64,000 nt of DNA from an uncultured Chlorobiaceae bacterium (GTDB lineage: Bacteria; Bacteroidota; Chlorobiia; Chlorobiales; Chlorobiaceae), in NCBI GenBank assembly GCA_903843305.1, contig CAIMPI010000034.1:1-64000 (forward strand), in the 5' to 3' direction. Positions 16,175 through 25,157 of this stretch are shown here, one piece after another. A program made the translations under genes and the position numbers. The stretch's first letter is position 1, and each line of letters opens with the position of its first letter. The notes beneath the pieces were generated by a model. That model was not told the origin of the DNA. It saw nothing but the letters and a program-made list of their open reading frames with translations, and searched no databases.

Positions 16175-18313
16175 CTAAAATACGAACAGCGCAAGCCGAT
16201 AGACGATGAACGAGAGTATCCACGCCACGGAAAGAGAATAGGCCGAATAAAAAAGCACGGGCCGCCAGCGACCTACCTCTTTTTTCATGACACCAATAGC
16301 CGCAACACAGGGAATATAGAGCAACACAAATACCATAAGACTTAATGCCGTTGCCCTGCTGAATGAAGGGTCGTGCCTGAGTATGGATTTCAGCTCTACC
16401 GGTGCGCCATCGCTCTGCCCGATAGAGTAAATGGTCCCCAGGGTAGAAACAACGACCTCCTTGGCCGCCAACCCGGTCACAAGGGCAATACCAATCCTCC
16501 AGTCAAAACCGAGAGGCCTGATCAGCGGTTCAAGAACTTTGCCCGCCCTTCCTGCCAGAGAATACTCAAGTTGCTCCGACTTGATGCGCAAGTCAAGCAC
16601 TCTCTTAAGTCTCTGTTTTTCGGAAATATCCATCCCACTTCCAGCAATACGCTTGTTTTCTAACACAAGTTGTGCATCCAGTGCACTATTGCGAGGGTAG
16701 TTACTTACAGCCCAGATAATGATGACCGCGCTTAAAATCAGCGTCCCTGCTTTTTTCAGGTACATGAGGGCTTTTACCTTTGCCTGAAAAAATACGGAGG
16801 TGAACGTCGGCCAGCGGTATGGCGGCAATTCCATGACAAAGGGCTCAGAATCGCTTTTCAGGACGGTTGATTTCAGGAGCCATGCTGTCCAGAGACCTAT
16901 GACAATACCGAGAAGATAAATACCAAACATGACGTTAGCTGCGACATCAGGCGCAAAAAAAGCCGCAGTAAGCAATACATAAACCGGAAGTTTGGCACCG
17001 CAACTCATGAAGGGGATGATCATGATGGTGACAAGCCTGTCTGTGCGACTTTTAAGCGTCCGTGTCGCCATGATCGCAGGAATGGAACAACCAAATCCCG
17101 TAATCATTGGGATAAAGGATTTCCCATGCAGACCGAAACGGTGCATGACCCGGTCAATCACGAAAGCAGCGCGCGCCATATAGCCTGAAGCTTCAAGAAA
17201 AGAGAGACCAATAAAAAGCAGCACAATATTGGGCAGAAAAACCAGAACACCTCCTACACCAGCGATAATTCCATCAATGACAATCGAACGGAGCGTCTCA
17301 TTGGGAAGAAGAGGCGCGATAGCTGAAGCAATTATGCCGAAAAGAAACTGCAGACCGCCCATAAGAGGCGAGCCAAGGGTAAACGTCAACTGAAATATCG
17401 CCCATACCACAAGTAAAAATATTGGCAGACCGAGCACCCTGTTGAGCACCACCATGTCAATATAATCGCTTGGTGTGGCCTTTACCCCTCCCGGCTGCTT
17501 TACACATTCCTGCATTGCTCCACGAATAAAGGCATGGCGATCTTCAGTAATGAGCATCTCCGGCTCAGAATCGTGCAACCGTTCAGCTTCTCTGAGCGCA
17601 TCCTGAAGGGCAAGTTCAACCTTGACCCATACCGGATAGCGCTGAACCTCGTGATAGACTTCCCGATCGTTCTCCAGAAGCTTTATAGCAAGCCATCGTG
17701 CATTATAAACGCCAAGTTCCTTCTGATGACTGAGCATGGCGGTAATTTTCTCAACCGACAATTCAACTTCAGGGCGAAAAAACAGCTTATTTTTGCGGAT
17801 TTCAATATCTTTACGGGAGACCCTGATAATGTGATCGAGCAGCGAATCAAGACCTGTACTTTTTTTTGCGGATGTCGGAATGATATGGCAACCGAGGAGC
17901 TTCTGCAACTGCTTTATCTCAATGGCAATGCCCTTTTCCTCTACTTCATCAATCATGTTGAGAGCAACCAGGAAATCAACCTCAAGCTCCATAAGCTGCG
18001 TTGTCAAAAGGAGATTGCGCTCAAGGTTCGGACCCTCAAGAACATTGACAACAACATCGGGGGGGGTCTTGATGAGATACTCCCTTGTTACAATCTCCTC
18101 GGGGGAGTAGGGCGTAAGAGAGTAGATTCCGGGCAGATCAACGACCATGATACGGTACCCCTTGTAATCGAGATACCCTTCATGTTTTTCGACCGTTACG
18201 CCGGAGAAATTTCCGACTTTCTGATGTGAACCGGTAAGTGCATTGAACAGTGAGGTTTTTCCGCAGTTTGGATTGCCTGCAAGCGCAACACGAATCTCTT
18301 TGCCTTCACTCAT
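16175..18313 (-). CDS. feoB: Ferrous iron transport protein B
   Basis: FeoB is the inner-membrane Fe(II) transporter with an N-terminal G domain. The protein has 712 residues from the chosen ATG, which is preceded by GGAG at 7 nt. Visible motifs are G1 GNPNCGKT, the effector NFSGVTVEK, G3 VDLPG and G4 NMID. Two gate-type membrane regions follow, with GYMARAAFVIDRVMHRFGLHGKSF-type sequence and GFGCSIPAIMATRTL. An upstream GTG at 18328 is less likely. It follows feoA by 16 nt, making a feoAB operon. No FeoC-like gene is seen downstream, where topA converges. Confidence 0.96.
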   Translation of the reverse strand: MSEGKEIRVALAGNPNCGKTSLFNALTGSHQKVGNFSGVTVEKHEGYLDYKGYRIMVVDLPGIYSLTPYSPEEIVTREYLIKTPPDVVVNVLEGPNLERNLLLTTQLMELEVDFLVALNMIDEVEEKGIAIEIKQLQKLLGCHIIPTSAKKSTGLDSLLDHIIRVSRKDIEIRKNKLFFRPEVELSVEKITAMLSHQKELGVYNARWLAIKLLENDREVYHEVQRYPVWVKVELALQDALREAERLHDSEPEMLITEDRHAFIRGAMQECVKQPGGVKATPSDYIDMVVLNRVLGLPIFLLVVWAIFQLTFTLGSPLMGGLQFLFGIIASAIAPLLPNETLRSIVIDGIIAGVGGVLVFLPNIVLLFIGLSFLEASGYMARAAFVIDRVMHRFGLHGKSFIPMITGFGCSIPAIMATRTLKSRTDRLVTIMIIPFMSCGAKLPVYVLLTAAFFAPDVAANVMFGIYLLGIVIGLWTAWLLKSTVLKSDSEPFVMELPPYRWPTFTSVFFQAKVKALMYLKKAGTLILSAVIIIWAVSNYPRNSALDAQLVLENKRIAGSGMDISEKQRLKRVLDLRIKSEQLEYSLAGRAGKVLEPLIRPLGFDWRIGIALVTGLAAKEVVVSTLGTIYSIGQSDGAPVELKSILRHDPSFSRATALSLMVFVLLYIPCVAAIGVMKKEVGRWRPVLFYSAYSLSVAWILSFIVYRLALFVF

Positions 18314-18329
18314 ATTGTTACTCCGCACT

Positions 18330-18560
18330 TCATCCAGACTGTTTTTCCACCAAAATTCCTTCTGCCTCTTTTTTTCTCATGGCGAGATAAAGACCCTTGA
18401 AAGAAATTTCCATCGGATCACCCAGCGGAGCAACTCTCACCACCCTGAATCGAGTACCTTTTATCAGGCCCATATCCATAATCCTTCTGCGCGTTGCGCT
18501 CTCAGCCTTGACCGCCGTCACTTCCGCCTTGTCGCCAACTTTCAATTCCGATAATCTCAT
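18330..18560 (-). CDS. feoA: Ferrous iron transport protein A
   Basis: This 76-residue SH3-like protein has the FeoA pattern: LSELKVGDKAEV, RRRIMDMGLIKGT, VVRVAPLGDPMEI and LAMRKKEAEGILV. FeoA is a small cytoplasmic partner that modulates FeoB. GAGGAG and AGGTG lie before the ATG. No clear Fur box could be recognised by eye in the roughly 130 bp upstream, though weak sites would be missed. Confidence 0.95.
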   Translation of the reverse strand: MRLSELKVGDKAEVTAVKAESATRRRIMDMGLIKGTRFRVVRVAPLGDPMEISFKGLYLAMRKKEAEGILVEKQSG

Positions 18561-18695
18561 ACACCTATCTCCTCAATAACAAGAAACAAAAACAGGACTA
18601 ATTATAACCTATATAACAGCGACGAACAAGAAATAATTTCATGGTTAACGATTGAAGCTTGCAGGGGAAGTATTCACGCAAAACCGCAACAGAAA

Positions 18696-19058
18696 TTAAA
18701 CGGGAAAAGGAGGCCAACTCATCGGTTTTCCACCAATTAAATGACCATGAATATGAAAAACACTCTGCATGGCATCTGCGCCGGTATTAAAGACGAACCG
18801 GTAGCCCGACTCCTGGATGCCAAGTATTCCGGCAACCGTACCGGCAGCAAGAAGAATCTGCCCTGCTATCGCTTCATCTTCGATACCAAGATCGCTGAGG
18901 GTGGCAATGTGCCTGACAGGAATAATGAGAACATGCTGGGAGGATACGGGCATGATATCCCTGAATGCAATAACATGATCGTTACGGTAGACAACTTTGG
19001 CTGGAATCTCACCTCTTACTATCCGGCAAAACAAACAATCAGGTTCCTGATGTGTCAT
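18696..19058 (-). CDS. HIT family protein (HinT-like)
   Basis: This 120-residue histidine-triad protein has CLFCRIVRGEIPAKVVY, VLIIPVRHIATL and the catalytic triad HIHGHLIGG near the C-terminus. HinT-like enzymes hydrolyse nucleoside phosphoramidates, and the two N-terminal cysteines are common in bacterial members. The gene stands alone between feoA and a repeat-bearing intergenic region. Confidence 0.93.
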   Translation of the reverse strand: MTHQEPDCLFCRIVRGEIPAKVVYRNDHVIAFRDIMPVSSQHVLIIPVRHIATLSDLGIEDEAIAGQILLAAGTVAGILGIQESGYRFVFNTGADAMQSVFHIHGHLIGGKPMSWPPFPV

Positions 19059-19095
19059 AAGTGATTAAATTAATTTTAGTAAGCAATAATCTTAT

Positions 19096-19150
19096 TTTCC
19101 GGGGCTTACGCTCTACGCTACCAACATGCCGCCCCTACGGGGCTTAAATC
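19096..19150. repeat. GC-rich dispersed-type repeat (CGGGGCTTA element)
   Basis: The stretch contains CGGGGCTTA twice as a direct repeat (19098 and 19138), together with ATGCCGCCCCTACGGGG and GCTCTACGCTACCAAC. Its style differs from the AT-richer flanks. It resembles short interspersed repeats that I recall from other genomes, but only one copy lies in this window. A multi-copy nature is therefore an inference. Confidence 0.4.
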
Positions 19151-19204
19151 AAACAGCTGCCAACATCCTCCCAATTCAGGACGGAAGCCAAACTGCGGCC
19201 AACT

Positions 19205-20536
19205 TCACTCTGCATGCGTGGTATTGGCTGAGTTTTCGGCTTCTTTTTTTTGAGCTTCAGTAAGCTTCGACGCAAGAACTTTATCGATCCGCTGACCGTC
19301 AAGATCTACAATCTCAAGGTTCCAGTTTTCCCAGATCATAACGTCACCAGTCTGCGGCATACGACCGAGGAGCCACATCATAAGGCCACTGAGCGTATGA
19401 TAGAGCCCCTTATCTTCTTCTGGTACACATTTCAACTCAAGCGTATCTTTAAGCTCGGGAACAGGAATAAGCCCGTCGAGCAGCCAGGTTCCATCCTGGC
19501 GCTGCACTGCCCAAGAATCGTCAAGATTTCGGGGAACAAATTCTCCGGTGACCGCCTCAAGCATGTCCTGAAGAGTAACAAGACCCTGAATTTCACCGTA
19601 CTCGTCAACAACAAAGACCATCTGAGTACCCGATGTCCTGAAATGATCAAGTAATTCCATACCGGTAAGAGTTTCAGGCACATAGACGCATGGCTGCAAC
19701 TGCGAGGTAAATTCCGTCAAACCGCCTTTCAGGGTCTTCGATAAAAGCTGTTTAGCATTGACTACGCCGAGCAGGGACTGAAGACCAGCGTTGCAAACCG
19801 GAAAACGGGAATGTTCCGACTCGGTCACCCGAAGGATATTCTCTTCCAGCGGACGGGAAACATCAAGAAAAACAATGTCCGCTCTCGGAACCATTAACGT
19901 GCCGAGCTGACGATCATCAAGTCGAAAGACATTGCGCACCATTTCATGCTCATGCTGCTCAATCACCCCCGCTTCTGAGCCCTCTTCAAGCATGGCATGA
20001 ATCTCTTCCTCTGTAACACTTGGCATAGCTTGGGGGTAGGTACCCATAAGACGAAGAATTGTGTGTGTAGATGCCGAAAGCAGACGGGCAAAAGGATGGG
20101 TTATCGTCGAAATGGCAAACATGGGACGTGAAACCAGACAGGCAATTCTCTCAGGATTCAACTGACCAAGACGTTTTGGAACAAGTTCACCAATAACAAT
20201 AGTGACGTAGGTAATCGACAGTACAACAACGACTGTTGCAAGAATATGGCTTGGTTCAGCATCCATACCGAATGTTTGCAACCTGACCGCCAGAGGGCCA
20301 GCAAGAGCACCTTCGCCTACTATACCGTTAAGGATGCCGATAGAGGTAATGCCAATCTGAATAGTCGAAAGAAAGCTGGTCAAATCATGGCCGAGCCTCA
20401 TGGCTACTGCCGCTGATTTATCTCCATCTTCAGCCAGTTTTGACAAACGCGAACGCTTTGCCGTTACCAGAGCAATTTCCGACATGGCAAAAAGACCGTT
20501 TATTATAATCAGGACAAAAAGAAAGAGTATTTCCAT
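19205..20536 (-). CDS. CNNM/CorC-type membrane protein (DUF21 and CBS domains)
   Basis: This 443-residue protein, often annotated as hemolysin-related, has an N-terminal DUF21 membrane domain beginning MEILFLFVLIIINGLFAMSE. It carries the family motif IGELVPKRLG. A CBS pair follows (about residues 200-320, VPRADIVFLDV to MVFVVDEYGEIQGLVTLQD), and a CorC_HlyC domain ends the protein. Proteins of this type are linked to Mg or Co homeostasis or other cation transport. I prefer the ATG at 20536, which begins the first membrane helix, to a TTG at 20566. It stands alone with no neighbour that would specify the ion. Confidence 0.9.
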   Translation of the reverse strand: MEILFLFVLIIINGLFAMSEIALVTAKRSRLSKLAEDGDKSAAVAMRLGHDLTSFLSTIQIGITSIGILNGIVGEGALAGPLAVRLQTFGMDAEPSHILATVVVVLSITYVTIVIGELVPKRLGQLNPERIACLVSRPMFAISTITHPFARLLSASTHTILRLMGTYPQAMPSVTEEEIHAMLEEGSEAGVIEQHEHEMVRNVFRLDDRQLGTLMVPRADIVFLDVSRPLEENILRVTESEHSRFPVCNAGLQSLLGVVNAKQLLSKTLKGGLTEFTSQLQPCVYVPETLTGMELLDHFRTSGTQMVFVVDEYGEIQGLVTLQDMLEAVTGEFVPRNLDDSWAVQRQDGTWLLDGLIPVPELKDTLELKCVPEEDKGLYHTLSGLMMWLLGRMPQTGDVMIWENWNLEIVDLDGQRIDKVLASKLTEAQKKEAENSANTTHAE

Positions 20537-20848
20537 AAACTTAAGGTTGAACCTTTCAGGGAACAAAAGTAAAAATATTCGACAGCCATCACCAGCCAGA
20601 CTGTAAAATCCCCTGAGGTTCTGTTCTTACACTATTTTCATTATCAGCATGCTATCAACTACACTTTTATTCTGAAATTTCCAAACAGGCAGCATTCAGC
20701 GAACTTATATAACCTGTAACTGTTAACAGAAACAAAAGGTAAAAGATTCAAAACAACTCCGAATCCTGCAGCACAAACTTTCCGAGTCTTCTTCCTGCTT
20801 GCACAAAAGCCGAGAAAGTCCCGGCTTTTGCTGCATTGTCAGCGTCAA
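20537..20848. other. Intergenic stretch before the CNNM-type gene
   Basis: This stretch of about 310 bp holds no credible gene. It contains the terminator of the TPR gene at its right end and AT-rich sequence that should include the promoter of the CNNM-type gene. Confidence 0.6.
20804..20830 (-). terminator. Intrinsic terminator of the TPR gene
   Basis: CAAAAGCCG and CGGCTTTTG form a perfect 9-bp stem with a 9-nt loop, 18 nt past the stop of the TPR gene. The descending arm ends in a short T-run. The symmetry allows some function in either direction. Confidence 0.7.
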
Positions 20849-21385
20849 TTACCAACCTGAAACCCCGTTATTGCTCAACCATTGTTGAGCACCCAAATCG
20901 CCAAGTTTGGCCGCCACCAATAAGTCAGCTATAACTCCAGGCTTATCTCCCAGATCAAGCTTTTCTGCCGCCCGATTGATGTATGCCGGAACAAATGAAG
21001 GGTCAAGCTCAATAACCCTGGTGTAATCCACTATTGCTCCCTGTTTATCGCCTATTTCGGATTTTGCTGTACCCCGGTTGTTCAATGCTTCAACAGATTT
21101 CGGATCAAGTTCGATCGCCTTGGTGTAATCAGCAATGGCTCCAACTTTATCACCCATGCGGAATTTTGCGGCCGCGCGGCTACTGTAAGCATCTGAAAAT
21201 AAAGGGTCAAGCTCAATTGCTTTGTTGTCGTCCGTTATGGCGCCCTGATAATCACCATTCCCGAACTTTACTTCAGCACTGGAAAAAAAGCTTTTCGCGT
21301 CATCTGCTGCCTTGGCACTGGCTGCAGCAGTATGAAAGAGTAACGCAATACCTGCGATCAAAAGAACGCGTATAATGTTTTTCAT
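20849..21385 (-). CDS. Secreted TPR protein
   Basis: The 178-residue product has a signal peptide (MKNIIRVLLIAGIALLF, cleavage probably after ASA) and three to four tetratricopeptide repeats. Each repeat carries a line like GAIADYTKAIELDP. The repeats are closely similar to each other (GDYQGAITDDNKAIELDP, GDKVGAIADYTKAIELDP, GDKQGAIVDYTRVIELDP), which suggests recent internal duplication. Such proteins act as periplasmic scaffolds. No specific partner can be named. A Rho-independent hairpin follows the gene. Confidence 0.85.
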   Translation of the reverse strand: MKNIIRVLLIAGIALLFHTAAASAKAADDAKSFFSSAEVKFGNGDYQGAITDDNKAIELDPLFSDAYSSRAAAKFRMGDKVGAIADYTKAIELDPKSVEALNNRGTAKSEIGDKQGAIVDYTRVIELDPSFVPAYINRAAEKLDLGDKPGVIADLLVAAKLGDLGAQQWLSNNGVSGW

Positions 21386-21539
21386 TGCTCACATCAGTTG
21401 TAATGATTAAAAAAAGTCTCTGTTTTCTTGCTCTTACCTTCAGGACGGTGCAGGCATCAGAACTGCTCCGTCCATGAATGGGTTCGCTGCTCTCATATCT
21501 CAAGACCAAAGCAAGAAGCGCAGAGCAAGTGCGTGATAT

Positions 21540-23672
21540 TTAAAAGGTCTGTGTTAAGCCCATATTAAACGAACGACCTTGACCAGCAAGCGGCTCGAAA
21601 TTTGCGGTTTGTTTGCTGTCAAGAAATTTATCGTAATTGATTCCGCCAAGAGGCAGGGAGTAATAACGGTCAAACAGGTTCGTTACGCCCAGATCAACAC
21701 GCATGTTTTTCCATTGATATGCCGTACGCAGATTGACCAGCGCATAGGTCGCCGTCTCTGGTTCAAAGCGACGCTGATCGGTCTCGGATTTCCTGCCAAC
21801 CAGATGTATCTCAACAGCATTAGTCCATCCGGCAATATGCTGTTCCAGTGACAGTAAGCCGTTCAGTGGCATCATGTGGTAAAGGCTGCCCCCTGTATCG
21901 AGGTCTCTGCCATGGACATATCCCAGATTGCCGTTTAGTTGACCAGATCCAAAGCTGCTGCTGGCCCACAAACCCACTTTACCTGAAATATCCAGACCGT
22001 AGAGCCTGGCATCGTGATTGACGAACTGCAATATGTTACGAGTTTCACTTCCTCCTGTCCATGTCTTTGAATTATACACTTGCACGCCAATGTAGTCATT
22101 GACATAGGTATAGTATGGCGTTACCTTCAGCTCCCAGTTCTTGCGAGCGCTATCGTGCCAGTCTGCCGAGATGCTCAGGGTATGGGCAACTTCAGGGCTG
22201 AGGTTCAAATTACCCACATAACCATTACCATCACCAAACCAGTTGACCATCCCGCTGGTCATCCAGCTTTTTGACCAGGCATAGCGCTCATAGAGATTAG
22301 GGGAGCGGGTCTTGCGCGCGTAGCCGACCTCATAGGTGCCGGTCAGACTGGGCTCAAACCTGACAAGCGCGGTTATGTCCCAGTTGCTGTCGTTACGGGT
22401 ATGGTCTTGGTCATTAAATGCGGTGGCGTCAGCACCATAATCCATCATCGAGTATCCGTGTACGTCACCGGTATTCATCCGCACCTGCTCGTTGCGGACT
22501 CCAAGCACCGTTGTAAACTGTTTGCTCAACTTTGATTCCCATTCGGCAAAAAAGCTGAACCGGTCACGATGACCGTTATTGATGCTTTGGAAAGTGTCAG
22601 GGTACATCATGGTACCTTCAACCGGGGGCCACCAGTCATCAAGGGTGAAGCGGTGGAATTCGTTGCCGATCCGCAGGATGTTCTTTTCTGCAAACGGGAT
22701 ATCCGTCTTCAATGAATAGCCTGTGTCTATCCCGCGCGTCTCCATCGGCATATCAGGCATCTTTACTGGTATCCTAAGATTGATTGGCAATTTGTCCTCA
22801 CCTGAATTCATCTTGTGATACGTATTCTGCCAGTAAGCCGTAGCATCGAGCTTGCCCCAGGCAAAGTCACTCTTGTAACGGAGATTGATGAATGAAGCGT
22901 TGTTCTCGACCATATCCATCCACTGGTTGACAAATCCCTGCTCAGGAATCAACTGATGCCCTGCCTTCAGTGTCAGCAGACTGTTTTCGCCCTTGACGGC
23001 CAGGGTGGCCCCGAGATTACGCGATTCAAAATAGGTTGATGTCACCGTATTGCCATGACCATCCTTGTAGTCATTCGCGTGATCGATAGAGCCAGTCACA
23101 CCAAAGCTCACATTGCTACCAGCGACTGCTCCGGAAAATGACGCCCCGGTACTGCGGTTAACGCTTCGGTAATAGGTCGAAACACTGCCCGACTCTTTAA
23201 GCTCCCCGCCGGGCCTGGCGAAAACCGGCTGATCTGATTCAACAAGAATAGTACCTCCAATGTTGTCACCACCGTAACTGACTGGTGTAACACCAGCTTT
23301 AACTCCGATGCTGCTTACTGTTGATGGTGCGATGTAGGACAACGGCGGATTCATGTGGTTGGCACAAGCCGAAGTCAGACACATGCCGTCGACATAGACC
23401 TGTACCCGATCGTCCGCCAATCCACGAACTACCGGAAGACTCGAAACACCGCCTCCTGTCGCAAGAGCGACACCAGGCACCTCGCTGAGCAAGGCTGCTG
23501 TATCACTGCTTTTCACCCGTTTCGATACCAGTGATTCGTCGGTTTTGTTTGCCGGGGCAGTAACAACTGTTTCGGGACTTATGGCTTCCTGAGAAAAAGC
23601 AGGCAATGGCACTGCCGCCATTAGCAAAAAAAATACAGGTGATTTTATAAAATTTTTTGTTGGCATATTCAT
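21540..23672 (-). CDS. TonB-dependent outer membrane receptor
   Basis: This 710-residue protein has a signal peptide ending PAFSQ and a plug domain with VSSLPVVRGLADDRVQVYVDGM. A beta-barrel follows, with repeated aromatic strand ends, and the protein ends MGLTQTF with a terminal phenylalanine as barrel proteins do. The plug carries SACANHMNPPLSYI, a Cys/His/Met cluster similar to what I recall from copper-related receptors such as OprC/NosA. A metal substrate, possibly copper, is therefore a tentative reading. A small cysteine-rich secreted protein is encoded 265 bp upstream on the same strand. No TonB/ExbBD genes lie nearby. Confidence 0.9.
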   Translation of the reverse strand: MNMPTKNFIKSPVFFLLMAAVPLPAFSQEAISPETVVTAPANKTDESLVSKRVKSSDTAALLSEVPGVALATGGGVSSLPVVRGLADDRVQVYVDGMCLTSACANHMNPPLSYIAPSTVSSIGVKAGVTPVSYGGDNIGGTILVESDQPVFARPGGELKESGSVSTYYRSVNRSTGASFSGAVAGSNVSFGVTGSIDHANDYKDGHGNTVTSTYFESRNLGATLAVKGENSLLTLKAGHQLIPEQGFVNQWMDMVENNASFINLRYKSDFAWGKLDATAYWQNTYHKMNSGEDKLPINLRIPVKMPDMPMETRGIDTGYSLKTDIPFAEKNILRIGNEFHRFTLDDWWPPVEGTMMYPDTFQSINNGHRDRFSFFAEWESKLSKQFTTVLGVRNEQVRMNTGDVHGYSMMDYGADATAFNDQDHTRNDSNWDITALVRFEPSLTGTYEVGYARKTRSPNLYERYAWSKSWMTSGMVNWFGDGNGYVGNLNLSPEVAHTLSISADWHDSARKNWELKVTPYYTYVNDYIGVQVYNSKTWTGGSETRNILQFVNHDARLYGLDISGKVGLWASSSFGSGQLNGNLGYVHGRDLDTGGSLYHMMPLNGLLSLEQHIAGWTNAVEIHLVGRKSETDQRRFEPETATYALVNLRTAYQWKNMRVDLGVTNLFDRYYSLPLGGINYDKFLDSKQTANFEPLAGQGRSFNMGLTQTF

Positions 23673-23937
23673 ATCAATGAGTAAATAATTTTTTTAAACA
23701 TCCAATTACAAGAGGATATGCCCCTTGAATCTGGTAATACCAAAGAGGCCGTCCGTGAACAACCAAGCAATCCGTTAAACTGCCCATAGAGATCATGCCT
23801 TCCCCCAAGCAAAGAGAAAAATACACTCAAAAGATTTTCGAATGAGCAAATTCCGAGAGGAACAACAATCCAGCGGACGCTCCTTATCTAAAACCGGATT
23901 TTATCAGGAGCATAAATTAAAAGGCTGAACGGTGAAG

Positions 23938-24324
23938 CTACGCTTTCGGTGGATGATCGACCTGAAACTTGACGCCGTCAGATAAAAAAGAAGCAGGATC
24001 AGAAATATACCTGTTACCTGTTGATATACTCTGAGGAGTGCGCTGAAAGTCAGGCAAAAGAGCGGGCATTGCATTAAGCAGCTCTTCCAGTGTTTTGGTT
24101 GACGCTTGCGTCCCTGATGGGGCTGACTGCGTATCGTTCGTAGTATTAATTTTTTTCAGCAGGAAACAATGTCCGCAGCAATCCTTTATTTTCCTTTCAC
24201 AAAGGGCTTCTGCAATCACTTTTTGATTGAAGGCAAAAAGCCCAAAACAGACAAAAATACTGTTTATTTGCAAAAGCATTCCGCAAAGCATCAGCGCAGC
24301 AATCGATCGGAACAGTGCACTCAT
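23938..24324 (-). CDS. Small cysteine-containing secreted or membrane protein
   Basis: The 128-residue product has a hydrophobic N-terminus (residues about 5-32) and then NQKVIAEALCERKIKDCCGHCFLLKK. That pattern (N-x-x-x-I-x-x-x-L-C, a few charged residues, C-x-x-C, then L-x-K-K) is like small proteins I recall next to TonB-dependent receptors in Bacteroidetes. The cysteines C42, C49, C50 and C53 could bind a metal or form disulfides. The C-terminal half is low in recognisable features. It lies upstream of the receptor on the same strand. Its function is unknown; a role in metal handling is an inference from the cysteines and neighbour. Confidence 0.7.
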   Translation of the reverse strand: MSALFRSIAALMLCGMLLQINSIFVCFGLFAFNQKVIAEALCERKIKDCCGHCFLLKKINTTNDTQSAPSGTQASTKTLEELLNAMPALLPDFQRTPQSISTGNRYISDPASFLSDGVKFQVDHPPKA

Positions 24325-24611
24325 AACTGAATCTGCTTCTTGGAAAAAACTATAAGGAATTGATTATAAACATTTTCACAATTGTAAACAAAAAACGACA
24401 CGTTTAGGGCAAATCGACAGGAACAGTACTCCGCAATAGTGTTTTTCAATCTTTTCTTTACCACCACAACAGCTTTTCACAATAAAGCTCAAATCAGATG
24501 AGTAAAAATGCGCCGCAGGGGGAAAAACGTTTTGCCATAAGATGGATAATTATTAAACTGTCCGCAAATTATGGACGACTCGAGCACTATAAAAAAGCCT
24601 GTATTACGACG

Positions 24612-24992
24612 ATGACCTTAAAATCATGCATGCCTTTATTGACCGGTCTCTTTTTGCTCGGCGCTTGCACCCCTGAAAAGCAACCGGACAACAAAGAACT
24701 TACCGCAATCAGGGCAGAAGCTTTAGCAGAGAAGAAACTTGCTGCTGGCAAAACAGTTTATGAGGCGAATTGTGCTGGCTGCCATGATGCAGGAGTAGCG
24801 GGCGCACCAAAACCCGGCGACAAGGCCGCATGGAAAGAACGTCTGACTCTGGGAGTTGAAGTCATTGTCAAAAAATCAATCGAAGGGTTTGATGGTAAAA
24901 CCGGCATGATGCCGCCAAGAGGCGGCAACGCTATTCTGACAGATGAAGAGGTATCCAACGCCGTTACCTTCATGATCGGCACCCCAAAATAG
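24612..24992 (+). CDS. Lipoprotein cytochrome c (class I, c5-like)
   Basis: From the chosen ATG the protein has 126 residues, a lipobox LLGAC (lipidated C19), one haem-binding site CAGCH (C54, C57, H58) and a probable axial methionine in MMPPRGG (M99 or M100). The end, LTDEEVSNAVTFMI, is typical of cytochrome c5/c555-type folds. The longer frame from 24498 has no ribosome-binding support and would bury the lipobox. The product should be a membrane-anchored electron carrier facing the periplasm. Its partners are not shown by neighbours. Confidence 0.87.
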   Translation: MTLKSCMPLLTGLFLLGACTPEKQPDNKELTAIRAEALAEKKLAAGKTVYEANCAGCHDAGVAGAPKPGDKAAWKERLTLGVEVIVKKSIEGFDGKTGMMPPRGGNAILTDEEVSNAVTFMIGTPK

Positions 24993-25157
24993 CGCGGCAA
25001 TAACCTATTATTCCTGTGCCGGTATGCTTCACCTGTGAAGCCATCCTCATTATTGTAATCACTTCCGTTCCTGAACGAAATGGAAACTTAAGGGTGCTTG
25101 CAACTGATATGTTGTTGCAGATTTTTGAGGAACGTACAGGAATACTGTAACCCCTGT

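Noticed and set aside
17534..18229. Plus-strand frame of 231 codons inside feoB
   Set aside because: It is antisense to the G domain and linker of FeoB and has no family resemblance.
18561..18695. Fur box upstream of feoA
   Set aside because: AT-rich sequence is present, but I could not find a convincing 19-bp palindrome by eye.
23673..23937. Possible cobalamin riboswitch or small gene upstream of the TonB receptor
   Set aside because: No B12-box-like core was found. A reading frame of about 40 codons there has no ribosome-binding site or family pattern.
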